From NCBI GenBank assembly GCA_963920525.1, contig OY986439.1, forward strand, positions 33,115,819-33,179,818: a stretch of DNA of 64,000 nt, read 5' to 3'. Shown one piece after another: positions 33,378 to 45,300 of this stretch. The DNA comes from Dichetophora obliterata (lineage: Eukaryota; Arthropoda; Insecta; Diptera; Sciomyzidae). How positions within the stretch are numbered: position 1 is the first letter of the stretch; each line of letters begins with the position of its first letter. Under the pieces are notes generated by a model that was not told the DNA's origin, ran no database searches, and was given only the letters and a program-made list of their open reading frames with translations. A program made the position numbers and the translations under genes.

Positions 33378-36300
33378 TTAAGCATTGCCCACAGCGGGAA
33401 TTATTTTTTTATAAATTTCCACACCCCTTAAATAAGTGTGTGCTTTGAGAAATTCATCATGATCATGTGGCAGTACTGGTGTGTTGTTCATTGGTGAAAA
33501 TCCAATGGCAGGGATGCCAGTTGCACGTACATAACGGCTGTCAGTTCCACCGGGGAAAACTTGAATGCGTGTTTTCAGATCCCTATAAAAATATTTAAAA
33601 TACAACAAATGTTCAAATTGTTTAAAAGTAGTTTTAATTACAAATCATCAATGGCTTTCTTAAATGCCATCCAATATATATTCGAGACATCAACTCTACT
33701 GGCAGGTACTTTTGGCTGCTTCTGCTCAAAATCCAATTCAATATCGCCACCAGCTTCAACGCACCATTTACGAACCTGCATTTTTTAAAGAAATATGTGT
33801 TTTTAGAAAACAAAATTATTTTTCTTAAGCATTACTTAAGTGTGTTTGGCACATACCTGCTTTTCAAAATCATCATGATTGACCGTAATCGCTAAACGTA
33901 TATCAAAACAGGCTTCCATAAGTGGGGGTACAACATTGCTCTGAACGCCACCCTTCAGCTTTGTTAGATTGACTGTGGTTACATCTCCAATCAGCAGATT
34001 ACTATCATTGACCAGACGTTGGGCTTCTTGTGCCCTAAACTCCAACATTTTGTTCATCAAATAATGAAGTTTTTGACCAGCAGTGTTCTTTAGTAATAAC
34101 GAACCATGGCCAGCGGTTCCGGTTATTTTAAAATTTATTTCTGAAATCATTTAAAACATAGATCTGTAATGGACTCCATATTTGCCATGGGTTAGTTGTT
34201 CGTACGCCAAACACTGCGCTCTGCATAGAAGATTGGGTATGTCTCATTTGGGCTAGCCATACCTTCATCAAGCGAAAAGCCAATATTTAAGTTTTTGAAT
34301 TCATTTGATTTTACAAAATCCTCCATGCCACCATCATGACCACCGATCTCTTCATCTAAAGTGTTATAAGAATTTAAGATGATACAATTGCACATCAAAA
34401 TTAAGGTATTAAAAAATAAAATATTCCTAACGCCGTGCTATGATAAAAATTTTAGAAGCTCAAATGAGAGAATCGTGCCAGATAGGAAATTCCCGATCTA
34501 AGTGATTGTTCATGCTCAATTCACATTTTTTATTTAAGTGCTTTAAGGCAGAATTCTAGTCTAGATGCCCGAATTCCGGGAGTTTTTTGACGGTCGACAA
34601 AAAACGAATTAATAATTTTACTATACATTTTTTATCACTTATTTATTCATACTAACGAGTATCGCCTGCGGTACTACTAACGTAGCGTATGCTAAAGGCT
34701 TGATTACCCAAGCGTAACGTGAGGTGGCTCAGCGGGATGTAGCGTAGTGCGACGTTGCCTCAAGGATAAGCGATTACCGAAATCGTAGTCCAACGTAGTG
34801 CAGGCGCCGTAGAGCAGGGCACTCATTTAATTTTAGTAGGCTTACTAACTTCTCCTCTTCAATAAAAGACTGCATTTTTTCTTATATAGTACTAGCTGAT
34901 ATACCCGGTGTTACTCGAGAATCATTTATATAAACATTTTAATATACACTTTTCGATTAAATGTTTTTGTAAATTTTGGAATTTTGGAAAAAGTTAGTAG
35001 ATAAGGAAGATTTTATATAAACCAAAATGTTTATAATTACTCTAGACACACAACTTCATTCTTAGAGATAAATGAGGACGCTCAAATTATATAGAGAATT
35101 TTAAAACAAAACTCAGTTTTATTAAAAGTCTGGAATGAGAAAATAGATTTTAAGCCATAACTTTTGATTGGAAAGAGATATTGGGGTAATTTTTTCACAT
35201 AAATTATTTTTGAGACTTGACTTTTTTGTAAAAAATATAAAAACATTTTGAAAAAAATAAATTTCGCGAAAAAAATCAAAAGTACCCTTGTTGTTTTGAT
35301 GACAAAAACAGTAAAATAATTTTTGCGCTGAGCTGGAAGAATTTTTGCAAATAAATGCTATGTCATATGAAAGGTAGCCAGATGTGTAATTTTTAATTGA
35401 TTTCATTTTTACAACAACAACAATTTTTGAGTCATTTTTTGAGTAAAAAGTCAATATTTTGGACCTTTTTTGACATAATCATAAAACATATATACACTAA
35501 CTTAACGGTTCAACCTGTTTTTGTGAAGTGTATTTATTGAACTTTTGAACAAAAAAATTTGAATAAAATATATTAAAGGACAGCGGAGATATTTGCATCG
35601 AAAGACCAAACTTTGATTTTCATGTCGTTTTTTTCTCATTTTAGGGTAACGATGTTTTATGAAAAAGTCGTTGTACTGAAAATTTCTCCAATTTTGAAGA
35701 TATGTAAATGTTTTTGATGTCAAAATAACAAAATATTTTTAAAATTAAATACACAAAAATCTCCGATGGTAAAAAGTTTTATAATAACAAAATTAACGTT
35801 CGTTGAAAAATTTCAGAGGGGGCGTGGCAAAAACTAAGTAGGTAACATTTTAAGTTGGGATGCATTTAATATGTATACCTAGTATGAGCGAAATCCGTTG
35901 AGCCGTTTAGATTTGTATAAAGGTCAAACAAACAAACAAACAAACAAACAAACAGAAAATGAGTTTTATTACTAAAAATTAAAATTTACAATTTTGTGAA
36001 GTTAAACAAAATTTTTCGCTTGTCCCACAGCTGTCGAACTGTCAAAAATCGTAACGTTGCGTAGAAATCTATTTTCTACAGACTTCTACGCTGCGTCACG
36101 CCACGTTACGATTTCGGTAACGACTTGTACACATTTATCATTAAACAGATTTTAGCTTGACAGTTGGCAACTTCGCGCTACGTTACCTTACGCTTGGGTA
36201 ATCAAGCCTTAAGTCACTGAAGCGTAGAGATGAGAAAACAGAACATTTACAATAGGGGTATTCACACTGGTAGTTGGGTATGGGTAGAATGAGTACTTTT

Positions 36301-39300
36301 GGTTATTGCGAGCACCATAAATTGCAATTGAGTGCTTTGTAGAATAGTTTTGGGCAGTGCTGCATGTTTGTTTGATCTCCCCGGTTTATGAAGATGAGTG
36401 ACAGCTGGAAAAGAGCTGCCACCAAATAATTTTTTGTCGTTTTATGTACGAAAAATTTAGGCCATTAATTGGGAGTAAAAAAGTTATTCTATATACGAGT
36501 AATTGTTAACGTGAACTTCGCAGCATCTTATCATTTACTAGTAATCCAGGGGGAAAACGTTGTCCTGTCACAATCTTACTGCACCATAAGAATTTTCATG
36601 CCAACCGGAAAAAAAATGAATTTTTTATGTATCGGAACTGGCATGACTGTAGTGCGACTACGCCTATTTTTAATTTCAGTTTCCAAAAGTATCTATGTAT
36701 ATATTATAATGTGACCACGTCCATTTTTTGTAAAGTTGCATAGGAAATATAGCATTTTTTGGTTTTTTGGCGATAGCGTCAATTTGGGTTACACAAACGG
36801 TACCACACCCCCTTTTACAATCGACACAAAACTTCACAGGAACACTCCCAAGATGTTGCTTCAGTTTTCCTAAAAAAATTAAATAAAGATCGGTTCAGAA
36901 GGTTTGGAGTCTATACGTAACTTACGCACATACCCACATACAAACTTAAACACATACATCCATTTTTATATATCGCTCATTTGGTCGAATAATGTCATAA
37001 CTCAAAAAGCAAGATTTTTGGGTTATGATGCAGAATTTTTCGTTATAGCATGCTTAATATTGTGTAAAAATTTCATGTTATTATTTTGAATATTCTCCAC
37101 GTGAGAAGAGAAAATGCCTCTATCTCTTTATACAAGGTGTGAGTCAATTGAAAACTTTAAATGCGTTTTTTGCAAAATTACTTTTTTGAGTTATGATGTT
37201 ATTCGAGCAAATGAGCGATATACACTAGCTGAAACCCGGTGCATTGCTGCATAAAATGTTATCAGTGAAACCCAATTTGTAAATTGAAGTCGGATGCTGG
37301 ATTCCGATGCTGTGCGGCCTATAATTCGAAATCTATTCGATATCGCAAATTTGGGTTGTATTGGAGGTGTCACGCCCTCTTGTTCAACACCCATAAAATG
37401 TTATCAGTTAAACAGCACGTCTAAATTATGGTTGAATACTGAATTTTGCGACTATGCGACCTTTAACTCCAAAGCTATTCGTTATCGCAAATTTGGGTTG
37501 TATGGGAGGTGCCACGCTCCCTTGTTCAATACACATAAATTGTTATCAGTGAAACGGCACGTGTAAATTGTGGTCGAATAACGAATTTCAAGAGTATGCC
37601 ATCTATACTTCTTAAGTTATTCGATACGACACGACCAATACCGTCTGATATATAGAAAGCCCAAAAAAAAGGGCGATTGTCCATTTTGAGTTTGGGCGAT
37701 TGTGAGTTTGGTTTTTCAGGTGATTGTTTATAATGAACACACGCCCCCATTTTGAAGAATTAATTATCTCCCAAAAATATTTTTTGGGCGATTGTTTATT
37801 GGTGTTTGGTCGATTTTTTTGGTCGATTTTTTTGGTCGATTTTTTTGGTCGATTATTCATTTCACGATTTGGGCGAACGTTCACAGTTTTGGGTGATTGT
37901 TCATTTTGGGCTTGGGCGATTATTTGCACAGACTAATACGGCTGTACGGAAATGAACAATAGCCCAAAAAAAAACGGCAAAAATTTTTGGGCGATTGGTC
38001 ATTTTTAGTTTGGGCGATTGTGCATTTTGCTTTTTGGGTGATTGTTCATAATGAGTGTTCACCCAAATTTTGAAGAAAGAATAATTGCCCAAAAATATTT
38101 TTTGGGTGATTGTTAATTTGGCTTAGATTGCGCTCCACTGTACAATTAAAGAGAGTTAACGGTAATTATGAAGAATTATGAAGAAAATGTATGTGTGTTT
38201 TTTTTTAGTGGGGGAAATATATCCCTTTCAAATATGACATGGGCGTTATGTCGTATTCGGTATGGACATTATGGCCGTAAAATGGTTTGCCCTTGTACGG
38301 AATTCTAAAGGGCAAATCATTAAAAAAAAGAAATGGATCTTGGAGAGGACATAATGTCCATGGACCACTCACCGTTTTTTATGATGAAATGATTTCCCTT
38401 AATATGAAATGATTTTTTAACATTCCGTACAAGGGTAATCATTATATTCAAGGGCGGATATCATGATAGCCGCTCCGGCGCGTTCCGCCGTTTGTATTTT
38501 GTCAACTGTTTCAAATATTGATTTATTAAATATACAAAGTAGTTTCGAGAAAAAGTTGAGTTTCAGACAGTCTAACTGACGCCACTAAAAAAATAATTCC
38601 AATTTCGCAAAATCCGTTTAAGGATATATTCTTAATATAAACTATCGAAAAATGGCTCTATATCTTTTCTAGACTAGACTGCCTTAAGAAAGTATATTGC
38701 AAACACAATGATACCACGATAAACGTTATCAGTCTCACGTTTTCATTTCATCACTGCACGGAACGGAAAATGACCCACTGTATTTAACAAGGAAGTATTA
38801 CTAAATTTTAAAGAAATAATTGCTCAATTTTAAAGAAAAAAAAAAATAAAAAAATCGACAATTCAAACTTTATTTTATAATTGAGAGGAAATAAAGTACT
38901 CCAAAGTTTAGAGAAAAAAAGGCTGGGTCCTTTTCGCAAAATTTCAAAATCTTGAAAAAAAAAATTTGAAAACAAAATCTTGAAAAAAATCTTGAAACGA
39001 AAATCTTGAAAAAAAAAAATCTTCCAACTCAAAATCTTGAAAAACCTACGCATACAATGTATTCTTTATTTCGCGCGCGCGGATTAAAGAATACATTCAA
39101 TGTGTAGGTTTTTCAAGATTTCTTAATTGAAAATTTGACACTATTTCGAAAAGTGGCCAACTTCGAAAGAAGTATAAAATTTTTCGAATAATGTCAAATT
39201 ACGAAAATAATCAAAATAATGAATACTTGTCAAGTCACAGAAATTGTCAAATTTAGAAATAAATGTCAAATTGTCCAATTATTTCAAAAAGTTTCAAATT

Positions 39301-42300
39301 TCAAAGTGTCAAATATCGAAAAAAGTGTAAAATTTGGAATAAGTGCCAAAATTCGAAAAAATTGTCAAATTTTGAATAAGTGTCAAATTTCGAAATGTAC
39401 AAGTTTTGCAAAAAATTTCATATATAATTTTGAATAAGTTGGGAGCGGTCCGAATGCTTGAAGGTCAAAATCTTGAAACGAAAATCTTGAAAAAAACATC
39501 TAGAATACACAAAATATGCATAAATCTCCAAAAAATCTTGAAATTTTAAGAAATGTTGTTCTTTCGAATAAAATATACTTTCGAGATATATAAAAAATAT
39601 ATATAATATCGAGAAAAAAAACGGAAAAGGGTCTAATTTCATAAACAAAAATGTCAAATTTTGGCAAAATTATAAATTTTTTAAATATTTTTGGTCCCAC
39701 ACTTAGCGTCATCCAAACATACTACGAGGACGTGGTGGTTATTTGTCCATTTATGAACATTTTTTTTGCAAAATTTGTCACTTTTCGAAATTTGGCACTC
39801 ATTCAAAATTAAATATGACATTATTTGCGAAACTTTTACATTTCGAAATTTGACACTTATTCAAAATTTGACAATTTTTTTCGAATTTTGGCACATATTC
39901 CAAATTTTTTTTTTTTCTAGATATAGTACACATTTTGAAATTTGAAACTTTTTGAAATAATTGGACAATTTGACATTTATTTCAAAATTTGACAATTATT
40001 CATTTTTTTGATTATTTTCGAAATTTTACATTATTCGAAAAATTTGATACTTCTTTCGAAGTTTGACGCTTTTCGAAATAGTGTCAAATTTTCAATTCGC
40101 TCGCGCGGATTAAAGAATACATTCTATGCGTAGGTTTTTCAAGATTTTGAGGTTTAAGATTTTTTTTTCAAGATTTTCGTTTCAAGATTTTTTTTCAAGA
40201 TTTTGAAATTCTGCGAAAAGGACCCAACCCGAATAAGTCGTCGTCGTTTGTCAGGATGACGCTAAGTGTGGGACCATAAATATTTAAAAAATTTATAATT
40301 TTGCCAAAATTTGACATTTTTGTTTTCGAAATTAGACACTTTTCCTTTTTTTTCTTGAAATTATACATTTTATTTAAAAACAACATTTCTTAAAATTTCA
40401 AGTGTTTTTCAAGATTTATGCATATTTTATGTTTACTATATTCTTTTTAAGATTTTCTTTTCAAGACATTTTTTCAAGATTTCGTTTTCAAAATTTTTTT
40501 TCAATATTATTTTTTTCAAGTTTTTGGTTGTTTCAGGATTTTGAACTTAAAGCATTCGGACCGCTCCCAAAAAGGCTATCAGAGTGAGCTAAGCAAACCA
40601 AAATTGAACACAAATGATGCAAAGCCTTAAATTAATTGATATTTACCTGGTACAAATGTTACATGAATCGTTCGCTTTAGAGCCTGAACACCGTTTCTTT
40701 TAAGAGCTCGAATAGCAGCCAAATACTGCATACCTACACATTTCATATCTTGTGAGCCGCGTGCAAAAATACGTCCTTCTTCGTCTATATCAGCGGAAAA
40801 TGGTGGATGTGTCCATTTTTCGGGAAATACGGGTACTACATCCATGTGCGAATTGAGCATTACTGATTTTAATTCGGGTTGCGTTCCAATCCAAGAAATG
40901 ACAACAACTGGTTTTTTTGTTGTTACCGGATGATAAACCTTGATTGGCAAACCCAGGTTATCAGCTTGTTTTTTTAAAAACAAAACGCATGGTTCTATAT
41001 TGAAAAAGTTATTAATTGGATTAGTAAGTATCTTAGAGATTGATGCATACATATAGCACATATCCATAGTAGGTATCCATTATAAAACGAAAATGTTGAT
41101 GTCTCAAATGTTTTAATTCGAATTCATTAAAAGACCATTGAATTTAATTGCATAAATGACCATTCCCTTTTTTTCGAATGCACAGAAATGTTTCATGAAC
41201 ATCATTTGGCACCACGAAATAGACCTCAATGCAATAACACTCAATGAAATAAGTCCCCACGAAAATGAAATAAGCCCCAAACGAAAAAAAAATGAAAGAA
41301 TTCCCAAACGTAATGAAATAGTTCCCAAATTGAAAATGAAATAAGTCCCAACATTTGGGGTTTATTTCATTATGAAATATCATCCAACGAAAAAAATTAA
41401 ATTAGCTCCAATATCCCCCAAAGAAATGAAATAAGCCCCATGTAAAAGATTTCTAAACTTAAAATGAAATTATCCCCAAAATTGATGAAGTAACCCCAAT
41501 GAATAGGCACTACAATAACTGTACTCCAGTTATAAACTGGATGATTTTGTGAAAAGTTTGACTAGTACAAATAAGAAAAAATTATGAACCAACAGAAAAT
41601 AAATCAGAGCTTGAAAAATAATCTTTTAGAATCCCGAAGGTCACTACTTAATGCGGAGAATATAATTAATTTTCATGTCGTTCCAGAATTTATAATTAAT
41701 TCCTTTTTCGGAGAGGGAACCTACAAGTCACGATTTATTACAACTACTTTTGGTTTTGTGAATGGTTTAAGTACAATTCAGTTATTTTGTTTGATACGAT
41801 GATCAAATATACAAAATGCGAAAAAAGCTTTTATTAAAGTTGTAAGGCAAATCCATTTTACCCACATCGACCAAATAGTTGGTTTCATATGCGCCTTTTA
41901 CAGAAGGAATAATTTGTAAAAGCCGTAACTAAACGAAAAAGATAATGCAAAAATTGATCAAAAATTACAAAATGTGAAAAAAGTTAAAATTAATTTTATT
42001 GTAAGCAACTCTTCGATAACCTTAATTAAGCAAAATGAAAAAGCCCCCAATTAAAATGAAATAACCCCAAAATTTAAGAAATGAAATAACCCCCAAATCG
42101 AATGAAATAAAGCCCAAGAAAAAATTAAAATTTAATAAACCCCAACTAAAATTTCATTGAAATAAGACCCAAACAAAAAATAAAATATTTCCCAAAATTT
42201 ATGAAATAGCCTCCAAAAATGGGGAGTTATTTCATATGAAGTAACACCCAAAAATGTATGAACTTTTTCGGGCTTATTTCAATTGGGGTCTATTTCATGG

Positions 42301-45300
42301 TGCCAGATCATTTCTTTGTACTCACAACTTTAAAAATTAACTTGAGTTGGTAATAATTTTGTTAGCAACTGGCCCATTATTATAGTCAAAATAAAAGTAG
42401 ACTCTAAGTTTAGTATAAGCATTTTTGACAGTTATTTAATACAATATGTTGCCAAAAAGCTTGCACTAAATTTGAAGTCGCCTTTATTTTGACTATGATA
42501 ATGGGCCATTGAAAAAACATAAAGCCCCAAACACATTTCTCCTTATCACCAGAAAGAACATTTTTAAAAGTAAGCTATGCAAAGGTATTTTTATCAGAGC
42601 TTTTTTAACTTAACTTTCAATCTTGCTTATGAAGTTATACAACTCGAGAATTTTGATATCATTTGAAAATACCTTATATAAAGTTTTTTCTAAATGACCT
42701 TGTTATTTATTATGTTGATTTTATATGATTTAAATACTCTAAATGTTTGATAGTTTGATTTAAGTATGATTTAAACTATCAAACATTTAGAATTTGTATT
42801 TAAATCATATAAGATCAACATAACTCCTTATATATTTATAATGTATTGACTAAATTTGTTAAGTCCTCTCAAAGTTTTGTATAAAAAACAACTTAGCAGC
42901 TTGTCTCAGACTTAAGAGCAAAAAACGGCTTATTGGAGTAAAGCTTACATGTAGTAAGATCTTTGAAGAATGTTTATGGGATCATATCTTAGCAGTGGGT
43001 TGAGCAATTTTAAATTGTTTTCCACTGAACTGTTCTTCGCTTTTAAAATTAGGTTGTGATGAAGCCCAAATTTGAAATAGAGAGAAAACAAGACTCAAAA
43101 CATTGGGTTTTTTGCAGTAATTTTCGCCAGTTTCAGTTTGATGCATTATGCTTTCTTCTTATTGCTTAGGTGTATTAGGTGAAGTTGAATGCATTTTTAC
43201 TTTATTTTTTTTCAACTTTTTTAAAATGCAGCTTTTTTTATTTCTCTACTTACGGACTCTCATACGCCTTGCAACACGCAAGTCCTCTGAATTTTTTTTA
43301 ACATCACAGTTTTCCGTCTAATATTATTACAAATTTATGCTAAAAATTTCAAAAACAACGGATTCTGGTAGTGAGCATTAATGGGTAAAGGTATTATTAT
43401 ATACATGTTGAACCTTTTTTTTTGAGACACAGTCTTCATGTTTCTTGTGTTTAGGGAAAATAAAGTTTAGAAAAAACTTTTCAAAATTAAATTTTTTGTT
43501 TTAATTATTTGTAAAGTAATACATTTAGCTGATCAACGCGTCCCGTTGATCATCAACGAGCTGCACAAGCCTTCTTGAAGTCTATTTGAAGTACTTGCTT
43601 AAAATACAAGTTCAAGCTTGCTTGAGCTTGATAATTTCAATCAAGTATAACTTGAACTTGAATATAATTAAGCCCACGACAGCTTGCGACTTGCAGGTAT
43701 GCTAGCTAACAAGCGAACGGCACGAAGTCCCAAGTAAAGGAAAACTTGATGCCTTCGGTAAAAAGCTTGAAATTAAAGGCAATTATCCAATTAAAGCAAG
43801 TATCCAAAAACTTCAATAGCGGGGTTCACATGGTCCTACATGTTGTCACGCATTGTAGGACAAGCCTCGTATTTGACCGTTCGAACGCTCGATACAGCCG
43901 ACTGACAACATGTTATCTTGAATTTGAAATATTTCAAATTCAAGGCCATCACGCCAGGCGTGACAACATGTAGGATCATGTGAACCCCTCTAATGAGCTT
44001 GTGTAGAAAACGCTTATACCTGATTCACAATACTGCGTTCGGTCGGTCGTGCGTTGACAGCTCGAGTAGAAACAACGAGTTCTTATATTGCAATTCGCAA
44101 TTCGACCTCAACCGTTGATCGTGCTTTATTCGTTAATTATCAACGAAGGGGTACAGTACGATCAAAGTCCAACCTAACGAGTAGAGTAGAAAAATGTTCT
44201 ACTCGGTCGTGCCATGATATAATTACCAGGTATTATTATTCGCTGAAAATCTGCTGGGGATGAACAGTCATTTTGGGCATATAGTGTCAAAATGTAGCGA
44301 GTTGGTGGAAACAGTGTTGCTTCTTATAGTATTTCAAATCAGAAATCTGCATACGATAGGGTATTTACAATGTGGTGTATTTGTGATAAGTTTTTATAAA
44401 ATATCCAATATTTAAAAGGTATTGTGAACGAACCTCTTATAAAGTGTTGTATTTTAAAATAAGCTAATTTTTATGTCTATTTTTGTTTGGAAATATAACA
44501 ATTTAAACACTACATTATAATAATTTTTATTAAATTAACTGTCTACACCAATGCAGCCAGTAGCCTCTTCCGTGTTTAGTAAAAATGCTTTTGGGAATAA
44601 ACATTATGCATTTTGTTTTTGTAATTTTACAAAATTAATACAAATATCAAATTTAAATATGTATCTTGTCCTTTCACTTGATATTAGTGGCGTGATAAAC
44701 AACACTTTTATAAGTTCATTACATCAAAAATTAAGTAAGCATGAGAGAAACAATATGATTCAAAGTTCTAATGTTTGACTTTAAAAAAGTTCACATTCTA
44801 TAAAGCCTTGGTATCGTTTAGCGTAATACAATCAGCCCTATCATGAATAATTTTTCACGCGGAATCAGAAAAGGGAGTTTTAATTTTTAAGACAAAGCTC
44901 AAGAACATTTTGGAAATTTTAAATGCAAATTCGTTCATCAACGGCTTATCAACAAATTCGCATTAAAAATTTCCAAAATGGTCTTGAGCTTTATCATAAA
45001 AATTGAAACTGACTTTTCCGATTTCGCGTGAACAATTATTCATGAAAGGGCTGAATATATAGTTTTTGAAATATAAACCAAATCAATCGCTTTATAAACG
45101 AAATTGCAAAAACAAAATTTTTGCCGAAATTTTTTGTTTTAATTTTTTGATTTTTTAATCTTTTATTTAAATTTTTAGTCCGAAAATGCATTCTGCATTT
45201 TATGAAGAGCTCTTTCACAGGTTCGGAAGTTCGTTTGCTGAACACACTTCAGCGAGTTTTTTTCTGTACTCTTTGGACACTTAAATGTTCCTACCATTGG

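Noticed and set aside
35926..35953. (AAAC)n run as a possible CRISPR-like or regulatory repeat
   Set aside because: Simple tetranucleotide repeat next to a degenerate transposon end; no spacers.
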